The translations under genes were made by a program, and so were the position numbers. DNA of 64,000 nucleotides from Marivita sp. (lineage in GTDB: Bacteria; Pseudomonadota; Alphaproteobacteria; Rhodobacterales; Rhodobacteraceae), in NCBI RefSeq assembly GCF_022763305.1, contig NZ_JALEGT010000079.1, positions 113,229 to 177,228 on the forward strand, in the 5' to 3' direction. The number at the start of each line of letters is the position of its first letter. Positions within the stretch are counted from its first letter, which is position 1. The notes beneath the pieces are model-generated. The model made no database searches, was not told the DNA's origin, and saw only the letters and a program-made list of their open reading frames with translations. Shown here in pieces: positions 46,589-56,377 of this stretch.

Positions 46589-48508
46589 ATGCCCGCCCTA
46601 CCCGCGCGCCGTGCCAGACCCCTTGCCGATCTGCTGGCTGCCTGCCTTGTCCTGCTGGCGGTGGGCTGGGCCTTGTCCGTGCAGCGCAAGCTGGGGCTGG
46701 ACCTCTACCCGCAGCAATTCTTCGCGGGTGTTCTGGCCTTTGCCCTGCCACTGGCGTTTCTGACCCTGCCCGCCCGGCGCGGCACGGACCGCGAGGATGT
46801 CCCGCTCCACGATCTTGGACTGGCTACCCTGTCCATGGCCGCATTCGGCTATGTCGCCGTCAGGTATCCCGATCTGGTGCTGATGATCTTTGCCCGACCA
46901 CCCGAGCTCTGGATCACAAGCGGCATCATCATCGTCCTGTTGCTCGAAGCGCTGCGCCGCGCGACGGGATGGGCGCTGGTGCTGATCATCGCCGCCTTCC
47001 TGCTCTATGCCCTCTTCGGAGACCTTGTCCCGGGACGACTGCAGGGGCGGCCGCAGAACTGGCAATTGCTGGCGGGATATCTGGCGGTCGACTCCAACGG
47101 CGTGCTGGGCCTGCCGATGTCGGTTGCGGCTACGGTGGTGATTGCTTTCATCCTGTTCGGTGTCCTGCTGGGCATCACCGGGGGATCGCAGTTCTTCACC
47201 GATGCGGCCATGATCGGCATGGGGCGGTTCCGGGGCGGGTCGATGAAGATCTCGGTTCTGGCTTCGGGCCTCTTCGGGTCCATCTCGGGCTCTGCCGTCG
47301 CCAACGTGGTCGGCACCGGCGTTGTGACGATCCCGATGATCAAGCGCGATGGCTATCCGGCCCATAAAGCCGGCGCAATCGAGGCTGTGGCCTCGACCGG
47401 CGGACAACTCATGCCCCCCGTCATGGGCGCATCCGCCTTCCTGATGGCGGAATTTCTCGCCATTCCCTACAGCCAGATCGTGATGGGGGCGCTGCTGCCT
47501 GCGGTCCTGTATTACGTGGCCCTGTTCATTCAGGCTGATCTCGAAGCCGCCAAGCTGGGCATCCAGCGCGTGCCCGAGTCCGAGATCCCGACCAAGAGCA
47601 CGGTCCTGGTCGGCCTGCATTTCGCCACCGCCTTCGCCGTGCTGATCTACCTGCTCTTCTGGATGCGCTACCAGCCCGAGCGTGCGGCCCTCTGGTCGGC
47701 GCTGGCGCTGTGCATCACCGCGCTGATCTTCGGCTATCGCGGCGTGCGCCCCTCCCTGCGCGCACTTTTCGGCAGCTTTGCCCGCACCGGGCACGGTGTG
47801 GTCGAGATCCTGCTGATTTCCGCTGCATCCGGCATGGTGATCGGGGTTCTCAACATCACGGGTCTCAGCTTCAACCTGACCTATGCTCTGGTTCAGGTGG
47901 GCGGCGGCAGCGCGGTGATGCTGCTGGCCCTGTCCGCCATCGTCTGCATCATCCTCGGCATGGGCCTGCCGACCCTCGGTGTCTATGTTCTGCTTGCCGC
48001 ACTGGTGGCCCCAGCGCTGATCGAAGTGGGGATCGAGCCAATCGCCGCACATCTCTATGTGCTTTATTTCGGCATGATGTCGATGATCACGCCTCCCATC
48101 GCCATGGCCGCCTTTGCCGCCGCCGCCATCGCCAAGGCACCGGCCATGGCGACAGGCTGGGCTGCCATGCGGTTCGGCTGGGCGGCATATGTGATCCCGG
48201 TTCTGTTCGTTTTCAGCCCCTCGCTGATCCTGATCGGGCAGACGGCCGAGATCCTGTTTGCGGCCGTGACGGCCAGCCTTGGTGTCTGGCTCGTTTCCGC
48301 AGCCCTTGCCGGGTATTTCGTCGTCCGTCTGTCGCCGCTGAAAAGAGCGCTCTTCATCGCTGCGGGTCTGATGGCCCTAGTGCCGGCTGGTGCGTTCGAC
48401 GGTGCGATCCTGACAGATGCGGTCGGCGTAGCGCTTGGTATCGCGCTGATACTGGCCGAGATGGTCCGCGCGCGGGCCACCGGAGCCACGCAGGAGACAC
48501 CGCAATGA
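46589..48508 (+). CDS. fused 4TM/12TM TRAP permease (TAXI type)
   Basis: A 639-residue integral membrane protein that joins DctQ-like and DctM-like parts, with about sixteen or more hydrophobic segments. The family features GGSQFFTDAAMIGMGRFRGG, GSISGSAVANVVGTG and STGGQLMPPVMGASAFLMAE are clear. It couples substrate import to an ion gradient with the TAXI protein. Its stop overlaps the IclR start by 4 bases. Confidence 0.92.
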   Translation: MPALPARRARPLADLLAACLVLLAVGWALSVQRKLGLDLYPQQFFAGVLAFALPLAFLTLPARRGTDREDVPLHDLGLATLSMAAFGYVAVRYPDLVLMIFARPPELWITSGIIIVLLLEALRRATGWALVLIIAAFLLYALFGDLVPGRLQGRPQNWQLLAGYLAVDSNGVLGLPMSVAATVVIAFILFGVLLGITGGSQFFTDAAMIGMGRFRGGSMKISVLASGLFGSISGSAVANVVGTGVVTIPMIKRDGYPAHKAGAIEAVASTGGQLMPPVMGASAFLMAEFLAIPYSQIVMGALLPAVLYYVALFIQADLEAAKLGIQRVPESEIPTKSTVLVGLHFATAFAVLIYLLFWMRYQPERAALWSALALCITALIFGYRGVRPSLRALFGSFARTGHGVVEILLISAASGMVIGVLNITGLSFNLTYALVQVGGGSAVMLLALSAIVCIILGMGLPTLGVYVLLAALVAPALIEVGIEPIAAHLYVLYFGMMSMITPPIAMAAFAAAAIAKAPAMATGWAAMRFGWAAYVIPVLFVFSPSLILIGQTAEILFAAVTASLGVWLVSAALAGYFVVRLSPLKRALFIAAGLMALVPAGAFDGAILTDAVGVALGIALILAEMVRARATGATQETPQ

Positions 48509-49278
48509 CCTCGGTTTCGGGATCCGGCGAACGTTTGCTGGCCATCCTCGGCCTGTTTTCCGAGGACGCGCCGGAATGGACACCGGAAGAGATGATGCAG
48601 GCGCTTGGGTTCTCTCGCCCGACACTCTACCGCTATCTCAAGACGCTCAAGGATGCGGGTTATCTCGTGTCGTTGCCGCAGGCGGGATACACGCTTGGTC
48701 CGCGCGTGACCGAGCTTGATTTCCTCATGCGGCGGTCCGACCCGCTCATCGCCGCATCCCAACCCCATCTCAGGGCACTGTCCGAGGCGTTTGTCGGTTC
48801 GGCCTTCGTGCTGCGGTTCTATGGGCAGAAGATGCTCTGCGTGGCCTCAGAGGTCTCTGCCCCCGAGCCTCGGTCCTCTTACCCGCGCGGGCGCCCCATG
48901 CCCATCGGCAAGGGCGCGGTCAGCCGCGCCATCGTCGCGTTTCTGCCGCCGAAGGAACGGGCGGCTCTGGTGAGCGATTACCTAGACGCCTTCGTGACCT
49001 CGGGCATCGGTTCGACCAAGGACGCGGTGCTGACAGAGCTCAAGCGCATCCGTCGTGATCGCGTGGCCACGGCAAGGGGCGAAGTCACACCCGGCCTTGT
49101 CGGGGTCGCGTCGCCCATTCTGGCTGGCGACGGCACACCGGTCGGCGCGCTCTGCCTATCGACCGAAGAAGCGACATTGTCCAAGGACCAGCTCACCGCA
49201 CTCCGCACCATGATCCGCGACAGAGCCGAAGCGATTTCCGATGCCCTGTCCCAAGCCCCGCACCGGGCAAGTGCCTGA
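48505..49278 (+). CDS. IclR-family transcriptional regulator
   Basis: A 257-residue IclR protein. The N-terminal winged HTH (FSRPTLYRYLKTLKDAGYL) is followed by the effector domain (VASPILAGDGTPVGALCLS). The ATG overlaps the TRAP permease stop, so it is co-transcribed with transporter and enzymes, an unusual position for a regulator but common in TAXI operons. It probably senses the imported compound or its product. Confidence 0.9.
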   Translation: MTSVSGSGERLLAILGLFSEDAPEWTPEEMMQALGFSRPTLYRYLKTLKDAGYLVSLPQAGYTLGPRVTELDFLMRRSDPLIAASQPHLRALSEAFVGSAFVLRFYGQKMLCVASEVSAPEPRSSYPRGRPMPIGKGAVSRAIVAFLPPKERAALVSDYLDAFVTSGIGSTKDAVLTELKRIRRDRVATARGEVTPGLVGVASPILAGDGTPVGALCLSTEEATLSKDQLTALRTMIRDRAEAISDALSQAPHRASA

Positions 49279-49307
49279 CCCATGACAGACCAGGAGAGAC
49301 CGACATC

Positions 49308-50753
49308 ATGATCCCCGACCCTGCACGGCATTACATTGGCGGAGACTGGATTGGCGAGGGCGCCTTGGCCGCCAGCGTCAATCCAGCCAATCTCGAGCGG
49401 CTGGGACAGTTTCACCTCGGCAGCGCCGCGCTTGCCGATGCGGCCGCAGCCTCTGCCCGCGCGGCCTTTTTCGGCACCGACTGGGCCTTTGCTCCACGGC
49501 TGCGCGCGCAGGTGCTGCTGGAGATAGCGGACCAGTTGGAGGGCGCAAAGACCGAGATCGCGGACCTCGTGGTGGCCGAGAACGGCAAGATCCGCGCCGA
49601 AGCTCTGGGCGAGACCATGGCCGCGATTTCCGAAACCCGATATTATGCGGGGCTGGCGCGGGACATTCGCGGCTCCATGCAGGAAATCACACCGGGCAGC
49701 CTGTCGCTCTTTCATCGCGAGGCGGCGGGCGTTGCGGGGATCATCGTGCCGTGGAACGCGCCCGTGACCCTGCTCATGCGCTCGCTTGCACCAGCGCTCG
49801 CTGCGGGCTGCACTGCCGTCATCAAGCCCGCGCATCAGACGCCGCTGGTGCATGCGCGTATCATGCAGGCCATCGCATCAGCCCCGTCCCTGCCCAAGGG
49901 CGTGGTAAACTCCGTCAACGAGAACGGCATCGCCGTGGGTCAGGCCATGACCGCCTCACCCGATATCGACGTGATCAGCTTCACCGGAAGCAGCCGCACC
50001 GGGCAGGCCATCATGGCGGCTGCGGCTCCAACGCTGAAGCGCGTGGGACTGGAGCTGGGCGGAAAGGCGCCTGCCGTGATCTTTGCCGACGCTGATCTGG
50101 ATCACGCGGTGCACGAATTGACCCATGGCGCGCTGGCGATGTCGGGCCAGATCTGCGTCGCGGCGGCACGGTTTCTGGTCCATGCCTCCATCGCGTCGGA
50201 GTTCGAAAGCCGCATCACCGCCGCCTTCAAGGCGGTGCGCGTCGGCCCTGGCGACCGGCCCGACAGCCAGATGGGATCGCTGATCGACATGGACAACCGC
50301 GCGCGGATCGAACGGCTGATCGAACAGGCCGGCGATGAGGGCGAGATCGTGCTGAAAGGCGCACCGCTTTCGGATGCCGCCTTCCTGACCCCCACGCTGT
50401 TCCGGATCGACGACGTGACCTCGCAGCTGGTGCAGGAAGAGCTGTTTGGCCCCATCGTGTCCATCGAGACATTCGCCGACGAGCAGGAGGCCGTCGCCAA
50501 GGCCAATGCCACCGCCTACGGGCTTGCCGCATCCGTTTTCACGGCAGACCACCACCGTGCGCTGCGCATGGCGCGGGCGATCCGGGCGGGCACGGTCTGG
50601 ATCAATTCCCATCTCAAGCTCTTTGCCGAGGCCGAGACCGGCGGCTATGGCAAATCGGGCCTCGGTCGGTTGCACGGGCCGGGAGGGCTTTGTGACTTTC
50701 TCGAGACCAAGCACATCTATTCCGAACCGGGCCGCGTGGGAGGTGGCGCATGA
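49308..50753 (+). CDS. aldehyde dehydrogenase
   Basis: A 481-residue aldehyde dehydrogenase with VPWN (Asn150), Glu249 (LELGGKA) and Cys283 (SGQICVAAA). It is the third such gene in the catabolic region. It lies 29 bases after the IclR gene and its stop overlaps the monooxygenase start (ATGA), so it is part of the TAXI operon. Confidence 0.87.
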   Translation: MIPDPARHYIGGDWIGEGALAASVNPANLERLGQFHLGSAALADAAAASARAAFFGTDWAFAPRLRAQVLLEIADQLEGAKTEIADLVVAENGKIRAEALGETMAAISETRYYAGLARDIRGSMQEITPGSLSLFHREAAGVAGIIVPWNAPVTLLMRSLAPALAAGCTAVIKPAHQTPLVHARIMQAIASAPSLPKGVVNSVNENGIAVGQAMTASPDIDVISFTGSSRTGQAIMAAAAPTLKRVGLELGGKAPAVIFADADLDHAVHELTHGALAMSGQICVAAARFLVHASIASEFESRITAAFKAVRVGPGDRPDSQMGSLIDMDNRARIERLIEQAGDEGEIVLKGAPLSDAAFLTPTLFRIDDVTSQLVQEELFGPIVSIETFADEQEAVAKANATAYGLAASVFTADHHRALRMARAIRAGTVWINSHLKLFAEAETGGYGKSGLGRLHGPGGLCDFLETKHIYSEPGRVGGGA

Positions 50754-52330
50754 CCAACCGCTATGACGTCGTGATCAATGGCGGCGGCCCTGTTGGCTTG
50801 GGTCTGGCCATCGAACTGGGCCAGCGCGGCATTTCCGTCTGCGTGGTCGAACGCTATCCCGAACCGCAGCCGATCCCGAAGGGCCAGAACCTGACGCAGC
50901 GCACCTCGGAGCATTTCCGGGCGTGGGGCTGCGAGGCCGAGTTGCACAGCGCGCATCCGATCCCCAAAGGCGGTGGCATCGGCGGCATGACCGCCTATCG
51001 GAGCCTGTTGTCCGACCATACCTATGACTGGCTCAACCGGTCGAACGTGAAGGATTACTACTTCGCGCCGAACGCGCGCCTGCCGCAATACGCCACCGAA
51101 CGCGTGCTGCGCGCCCGCGCGGCGGAGATCCCGGACATCACGGTGCTATACGGCTGGTCAGGTGACGCGCTCGCGATGTTCGAGGACGGCGTCCGGCTGA
51201 GCATCGCAGAGCGCACTGGCGACGGTCGGCAGGTGATCGAGGCATCCTTTGTCGTCGGCTGTGATGGCAGCCGCTCCTTCGTCCGGGAAGCCGCCGGGAT
51301 CACGGAAACCCTGTCCGATCACAACCGGCTGATGGCGCTTCTGGTGTTCCGGTCGGAAGAGTTGCACGAGCTGTTGACCCGCTATCCCGGCAAGGCGTTC
51401 TACAACGTTCTGCATCCTGATTATGAAGGCTATTGGCTGTTTTTCGGGCGTGTCGATCACGGGCTGTCGTGGTTCTTTCATGCGCCAGTGCCATACGGAA
51501 CCACAGCCGAGAATTTCGACTTTCGCGCCCTGCTCCACAAGGCCGTGGGACAGGAATTCGCGCTGGAGTTTGACCATATCGGCTTTTGGGATCTGCGCGT
51601 GTCGCTCGCCGACACTTACCGCGCGGGTCGCGCCTTCATCGCGGGGGACGCGGCGCACAGCCATCCGCCCTATGGTGGCTATGGCATCAACACCGGCTTC
51701 GAGGACGCGCGCAATCTGGGCTGGAAACTCGCCGCCGTGCTGCAAGGCTGGGGCAGCGATGCGCTTCTCGACAGCTATTCCGCCGAACGCCAGCCGGTCT
51801 TTGCGTCGACCGCGCGGGATTTCATCGAGAATTTCATCCGCGAAGATCGCGAGTTCCTGAACCGCTTTGACCCGGCCAAGGACCGAGACACCTTCGAGAC
51901 GGCATGGAAGGCCCGCGCCGAGGGCGTTTCGGGGGTCGAGGATTTCGAGCCGAACTACGAAGGCTCAACCCTTGTTCCCGACAGCACAGGCGCGCCGAGC
52001 GCCAAGGGATCGCACAGCTTTGTCGCCCGTGCCGGCCACCACCTGCCCCCCGCTGGACCAGACGGCCGCAGCGCGGGCGATGCTCTGGGCGCCGGGTTCA
52101 CGCTGCTCAGTGCCGATCCGGAGGATGCCGCGACCTTCCAGAGGGTCGCGCAGGCCCTTGACGTTCCGCTTACTGCGCCGCGCAGTTCGCCTGACTGGTT
52201 CGGACCGTGGGATCGGCGCATCGTCCTTGTGCGCCCTGATGGTTTTGTCGCGTGGTCGGGGGATATCTGCACGTCCGAAGACGCCCGACGCATCCTTGCC
52301 ACAGCCATCGGTCGGGACCCGCAGCGATGA
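50750..52330 (+). CDS. FAD-dependent aromatic monooxygenase (PheA/TfdB/MhpA family)
   Basis: A 526-residue class A flavin monooxygenase with the FAD motif INGGGPVGLGLAIEL, a DG motif (VVGCDGSRSFVREAAG) and GDAAHSHPPYGGYGINTG. The C-terminal thioredoxin-like domain of the phenol hydroxylase group is present from about residue 420. It would hydroxylate a phenolic ring with NAD(P)H and oxygen. It is between the aldehyde dehydrogenase and SDR genes with 4-base overlaps on both sides. Confidence 0.87.
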   Translation: MTNRYDVVINGGGPVGLGLAIELGQRGISVCVVERYPEPQPIPKGQNLTQRTSEHFRAWGCEAELHSAHPIPKGGGIGGMTAYRSLLSDHTYDWLNRSNVKDYYFAPNARLPQYATERVLRARAAEIPDITVLYGWSGDALAMFEDGVRLSIAERTGDGRQVIEASFVVGCDGSRSFVREAAGITETLSDHNRLMALLVFRSEELHELLTRYPGKAFYNVLHPDYEGYWLFFGRVDHGLSWFFHAPVPYGTTAENFDFRALLHKAVGQEFALEFDHIGFWDLRVSLADTYRAGRAFIAGDAAHSHPPYGGYGINTGFEDARNLGWKLAAVLQGWGSDALLDSYSAERQPVFASTARDFIENFIREDREFLNRFDPAKDRDTFETAWKARAEGVSGVEDFEPNYEGSTLVPDSTGAPSAKGSHSFVARAGHHLPPAGPDGRSAGDALGAGFTLLSADPEDAATFQRVAQALDVPLTAPRSSPDWFGPWDRRIVLVRPDGFVAWSGDICTSEDARRILATAIGRDPQR

Positions 52331-53103
52331 GCCGACATGTTGTCCTCACCGGCGGGGCATCCGGCATCGGGGCTGCGGCGCTGGCGCTGTTCACGGCACA
52401 GGGCGACCGGGTGACGGTGATCGACCGCCACGACCCCGGCCCGATGGCCAACGCGTGGATTGAGGCCGACCTGTCGGACCTCGCGGCTCTACCTGCGCTT
52501 GATCCCGGCCCGGAGATTGACGTTCTGGTCAATGCCGCCGGTCTGCCGCCGCGTCCGGGGCTGGAGACCACGATCCTGCGCGTGAACACGCAGGCGCTGA
52601 TCGCCTTGACCGAGCAGCTGCTGCCGCGCCTGCGCCCCGGCGGTGCCATCGTCAACATGGCCTCAAAGGCGGGTGGCAAGTGGCGGCAGAATCTGGTGCA
52701 GGTGCAGCGGTTTCTGACCATGGACCCTAAGGATGATCTTGCTGCGTTTGTCCGCGATGAACGGATCGACCCGGTCCGCGCCTATGATCTTTCGAAGGAG
52801 GCGGTGATCGTCTGGGGCCTGTCAAACCTCGCCCGGTTTCGCGATCAGGGACTGCGGATCAACGCCGTCAGCCCGGCCGCCGTGGCGACGCCGATCCTCG
52901 ACGATTTCATGACCGCGTTCGGTGAGCGCGCCAGCAAAGGGGTAGAGATCACCGGGCGCGCGGGGCGTCCCGAAGAAATCGCTCAGGTGATCCGCTTTCT
53001 CGCCTCGCCCGAGGCCAGCTGGGTCACAGGCTGCAATATCGAGTGCGACGGAGGGCTGACCGCGCAACTGGAGTTTGCGGCGCTCACGGCCACTGAAGGC
53101 TGA
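52327..53103 (+). CDS. short-chain dehydrogenase
   Basis: A 258-residue classical SDR: TGGASGIG nucleotide loop, NAAG, Ser in VNMASKAGG and Tyr/Lys in YDLSKEAVI. The ATG overlaps the monooxygenase stop. An inserted segment (about residues 125-150, around VQRFLTMDPKDDL) is like that of 3-alpha-hydroxysteroid/carbonyl-reductase-type SDRs. It closes the TAXI-IclR-aldehyde dehydrogenase-monooxygenase operon. Substrate unknown. Confidence 0.85.
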   Translation: MSRHVVLTGGASGIGAAALALFTAQGDRVTVIDRHDPGPMANAWIEADLSDLAALPALDPGPEIDVLVNAAGLPPRPGLETTILRVNTQALIALTEQLLPRLRPGGAIVNMASKAGGKWRQNLVQVQRFLTMDPKDDLAAFVRDERIDPVRAYDLSKEAVIVWGLSNLARFRDQGLRINAVSPAAVATPILDDFMTAFGERASKGVEITGRAGRPEEIAQVIRFLASPEASWVTGCNIECDGGLTAQLEFAALTATEG

Positions 53104-53258
53104 CCAACGGATGTAACTTGGTGATGCGGCTAGATCTTCCGGATCGTGCTCATGGACTTGCGCGACAGCGCAGCTTTCACGTCGATCACGCGCCCGGCGG
53201 TTCGCCGGACGCGTCTCGGGCATGATATCGGGGAACTCAATCCGGCGCTGCCGAGCTA
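53104..53258. other. intergenic region with small hairpin
   Basis: The 155-base gap between convergent genes contains a CCGGCG-GTT-CGCCGG hairpin (53194-53208), a possible terminator. Short open frames cross it on both strands but resemble nothing I know and have no good ribosome-binding site. Confidence 0.4.
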
Positions 53259-53768
53259 TCACGCCATACGCGCTTGCGTTTGCGTCAGCCACAAAAGCCC
53301 GGTCATCAACAGCATGGCCGACAGGCCGCAGGCGATGGTCCGGACCGAGTTCCAGAAGGTCCAGCGCGGCAGGTAGGTGCCTGTCCAATAGCTTTGGGTA
53401 GCGTCTGCAGCGAGATCCATTCCCGCAAGGGCTTCGTTCATCGGCACGTTGAACACCACGGTGACACCGAAACAGCCGAAAAGGTAGACAAGCCCGGAGA
53501 GCAGGATCAACGTGCCTGCCGGGCCACTGAGGGCGACCGCCGCATAGCCGGAAATCACCAGCGACACCGCCGCCATGCCGAGGAAGAGCGCCATGAAGAC
53601 CCAGCGGAACACTTCGCGGTTGATGACCTGCATCGCCTCGACCCCACCAACACCGCCGGTCAGGGACAGCGACCGCATGATGAAGTCGGAAAAGGCAAGA
53701 AACACACCGCCGATCAGCGCATAGGCAAGGATGGCGAATTGCATAAGGAAAAAGAGAAACGGAGACAT
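53259..53768 (-). CDS. DUF1772-family membrane protein
   Basis: A 169-residue protein with about four hydrophobic segments. The pattern GGVFLAFSDFIMRSL near the N-terminus, VFNVPMNEAL and the Trp-rich TYLPRWTFWNSVRTIACGLSA match DUF1772 (anthrone-oxygenase-like) proteins. It is last in a minus-strand run of AraC, NmrA-like and DUF4345 genes. The molecular role is not established. Confidence 0.78.
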   Translation of the reverse strand: MSPFLFFLMQFAILAYALIGGVFLAFSDFIMRSLSLTGGVGGVEAMQVINREVFRWVFMALFLGMAAVSLVISGYAAVALSGPAGTLILLSGLVYLFGCFGVTVVFNVPMNEALAGMDLAADATQSYWTGTYLPRWTFWNSVRTIACGLSAMLLMTGLLWLTQTQARMA

Positions 53769-53828
53769 GAGAGGACTTTCGGTTCAGGAGGGTTTCAGCG
53801 GGGAGGACACCCCTCCCCGCTCTTGGGA

Positions 53829-54242
53829 CTAGCTGACCGCCATGCGGGCCGGAGCGGTTGCACGCTGCCGAAAGGCGACGAGGCACAAAGCGGCAATCGC
53901 CAGTTCCAGCCCCAGCGCAGACAGGATGCCCGTAAACGGAGCCCCGTCCGCGACAAGGCTCACGAGGCGTCCGGCGGGAAAGGCCAGGAACACGGTAAGC
54001 GCGGCGACCTGGGCTGTCTGGCGCAGCGGCGACCAGAAGATCCCCGCCAGCATCACAGCGCCGAACCCGGCCAGCCCGGCCCCGAGGGCGCGCACTTCGC
54101 TCAGCAGGCTGGGATCGGAGCCGATGGCGATGCCGTAGCTTGCGTAGAACACATGCGGCGCGCCCAGGATGGTGGCACCGATACCGAACGAGATTGCACC
54201 AGCCACGGCAAGTGCCGTCTTTTGCAGTCGGTTGAGAGACAT
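53829..54242 (-). CDS. DUF4345-family small membrane protein
   Basis: A 137-residue protein with four hydrophobic segments (opening LQKTALAVAGAISFGIGATILGAP). The ATG at 54242 follows GGAAAGGAA. Size and pattern fit DUF4345 proteins, which often accompany NAD(P)-binding and AraC genes. Function unknown. Confidence 0.65.
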   Translation of the reverse strand: MSLNRLQKTALAVAGAISFGIGATILGAPHVFYASYGIAIGSDPSLLSEVRALGAGLAGFGAVMLAGIFWSPLRQTAQVAALTVFLAFPAGRLVSLVADGAPFTGILSALGLELAIAALCLVAFRQRATAPARMAVS

Positions 54243-54267
54243 GGGATGTTCCTTTCCGTTTCGGGTG

Positions 54268-55095
54268 TCAGGCCGCTTGGGTCCACGCGCCCGACCGGGC
54301 GGCGGCTTGGGCGAACTCGGCGAAGTCACGCGGCGGACGGCCTAGCGCGCGCTGCACACCGTCGGCCAGGTGCTGATTGCGCCCGTCCAGCGTTTCGCGT
54401 GCGATGGCGGTGAACACGTCGGCGACGAAATCGCCCCCCGCCTGCGCAACGCTGGCGTGGAAATCCTCGAACGTGATCGGGATGTACTGCACGTCCCGGC
54501 CAAGTGCTGCGGACAGCGCGACCGCCATGTCGGCAAAGCTCATCAGGCGCGGGCCGGTCACTTCGTAGAGCTGGCCTTCATGTCCCGGTTCGGTCAGGGT
54601 TGCGACAACCACATCGGCGATGTCGTCAATGTCGATGATCGGCTCGGCCACGGTGCCGCCGGGCATCGGCAGCACACCCGCCAGCACCGGATCGCGCAGG
54701 TAGCCTTCCGAGAAGTTCTGCGCAAACCATGCGGCGCGGACGATGGTGAAGGCGGTGCCGGAGTTGCGGACCACCTCTTCGCCCAACCGCGCGTGGTGTT
54801 CGCCGCGCCCGGACAAAAGGACCAGATGCTGAATGCCCGCCGCGACAGCCGCTTCGCAGAGCGCCTCGAGCTTTTCCACAGCGCCGGGGAAGGCGAGATC
54901 GGGAAAATAGGTGACATAGGCGGCGCGGACACCGGCCAGTGCGGCGGGCCATGTTTCCGGCGCTTCCCAATCGAACGGGATGGCCGAATTGCGCGAACCG
55001 CGACGGACTGGGTGGCCCAGCGCTTCAAGCTTGGTGGCGACGCGCGATCCGGTCTTGCCGGTGGCGCCGATGACGAGGATGGGTTGGTCTTGCAT
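54268..55095 (-). CDS. NmrA-like NAD(P)H-binding protein
   Basis: A 275-residue atypical SDR with the loop VIGATGKTGSRVATKL and no Tyr-x3-Lys active pair in the usual place. The NmrA-type HLVLLSGRGEHHARLGEE segment and VTGPRLMSFADMA fit the quinone reductase QorB/NmrA group. The ATG at 55095 follows AAGGAGACAGACCC. It probably senses or uses NAD(P)H. It lies 25 bases upstream of the DUF4345 gene. Confidence 0.85.
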   Translation of the reverse strand: MQDQPILVIGATGKTGSRVATKLEALGHPVRRGSRNSAIPFDWEAPETWPAALAGVRAAYVTYFPDLAFPGAVEKLEALCEAAVAAGIQHLVLLSGRGEHHARLGEEVVRNSGTAFTIVRAAWFAQNFSEGYLRDPVLAGVLPMPGGTVAEPIIDIDDIADVVVATLTEPGHEGQLYEVTGPRLMSFADMAVALSAALGRDVQYIPITFEDFHASVAQAGGDFVADVFTAIARETLDGRNQHLADGVQRALGRPPRDFAEFAQAAARSGAWTQAA

Positions 55096-55212
55096 GGGTC
55101 TGTCTCCTTGGTGGGTTGCGATGACCAAGGGGATAGACCGGCACGTGCTGTGCAATCTTGACCGATGCTGCCAGGGTTTTGACACTTGTGGCCAAAGACC
55201 CGCCCTGCCCCG

Positions 55213-56217
55213 TTACGGCCCCTGCCGATCCCGGCGATATGTGGCGGGAGTTGTGCCGACCCAGCGCTTGAACGCGCGGGTGAAGGAGCTTTGTTCGGCA
55301 AAGCCGGTCAGAAACGCGATCTCGGCCAGCGACAGGGCATCATCGCGCAGGAGGCCTTTGGCAAGATCGCGGCGGGTGTCTTCGGCGAGGGTCTGAAAAC
55401 TCATCCCGTGCTCGGACAGACGGCGATGGAAGGACCGCGCGCTGTAGCCAAGGCTGCGGGCAATGTCGGCCATCTTCGGTGTGCCTTCGCTCAGCGCCTG
55501 TGCGATGGCGTCCTTGGCCTCGACCAAAAGCGTGGGTTCGGTGGCGACCTCTGACAATTCACGGTCAAGATGCGACACCAGATAGCGCGAGATGCCTTCA
55601 TCCCCGAGGATGTTCGGCTGCGCCAGAGCCTCGGGTGAGACCAGCAGCGCATCGAGATCGGCCTCAAATCGGACAGGGCAGCCGAAATAGGTTTCGTGAT
55701 GGGTCGTCTCGGGCGGAGCTGAATGCTTGATCTGCACTTCCAGCGGTGCAAAGGGCACCGGGCAGACCTGCCGGGCAATTGACACGGCGCTGGCAAGTGT
55801 CGCCTCATTCGACAGGCGCATCCCCAAGCGGCGCGGACCGTCGCGGTGCAGGATAAAGAGAACGCCGCGCGGATCATCGCGCAATTCGTATTCCACCACG
55901 CTGGTCCAAAGCCGCGCATAACGTTCCACCCGCGACATGGAGCCATGCAGCGTCGGGGCGGCCTTCCACGCAAGACCAAGCGCGCCGTACTCATCGCAGC
56001 GCATCGACGCGCCGACGCGCAGCGGCAGGTCCGTTGCGTCGATCTTTGCCGCGATGGATTCAAGCAGCGTGTAATACCGCGTGTCAGGCACCATGTGCTG
56101 CGGATCCCAAGGGTCATCCGGCCCCAGACCGGCTTCGGTCAGAAGTGCGGACGCATCCACATCCGGCCCCGCTGCGGCGACCATCTTGCGCAGGAAGAGT
56201 GACGTCACATAGCCCAT
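55213..56217 (-). CDS. AraC-family regulator with arabinose-binding-like (OruR-type) domain
   Basis: A 334-residue protein: an N-terminal Arabinose_bd domain (residues about 20-205) and a C-terminal AraC HTH (MADIARSLGYSARSFHRRLSEHGMSF and LSLAEIAFLTGFAEQSSFTRAFKRW). This group regulates amino acid, virulence and stress genes. It precedes the NmrA-DUF4345-DUF1772 run by 117 bases and is the likely regulator. It is divergent from an IclR gene. Confidence 0.88.
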   Translation of the reverse strand: MGYVTSLFLRKMVAAAGPDVDASALLTEAGLGPDDPWDPQHMVPDTRYYTLLESIAAKIDATDLPLRVGASMRCDEYGALGLAWKAAPTLHGSMSRVERYARLWTSVVEYELRDDPRGVLFILHRDGPRRLGMRLSNEATLASAVSIARQVCPVPFAPLEVQIKHSAPPETTHHETYFGCPVRFEADLDALLVSPEALAQPNILGDEGISRYLVSHLDRELSEVATEPTLLVEAKDAIAQALSEGTPKMADIARSLGYSARSFHRRLSEHGMSFQTLAEDTRRDLAKGLLRDDALSLAEIAFLTGFAEQSSFTRAFKRWVGTTPATYRRDRQGP

Positions 56218-56341
56218 TCGTGCAGCCTACCCGGCGCTGTGCCCTGCGCCAAGCGCGCGGGCGCGGCCGGACTGCGCCAGCACCAACAGCCGACATGAGC
56301 GCTGCATTTTCACTTGCCGGAATCGAATTTGGAACCGTAAC

Positions 56342-56374
56342 GTGAGACCAAGTCTCTAATCATGAGATTCTCAC
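56342..56374. promoter_or_regulatory. nested inverted repeats before iclR-like gene
   Basis: GTGAGA (56342-56347) and TCTCAC (56369-56374) form an outer inverted repeat; inside is GAGAC-CAA-GTCTC. It ends 3 bases before the IclR start codon and could be an operator for autoregulation. The rest of the 160-base divergent gap shows nothing clear. Confidence 0.5.
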
Positions 56375-56377
56375 GCA

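Noticed and set aside
46598..48052. 484-codon open frame on the minus strand
   Set aside because: It is antisense to the TRAP permease gene and is Gln/His/Arg-rich, as expected for the reverse strand of a membrane protein gene.
53146..53376. Small plus-strand open frame between the SDR and DUF1772 genes
   Set aside because: It overlaps the DUF1772 gene on the other strand, has no ribosome-binding site and matches no family known to me.
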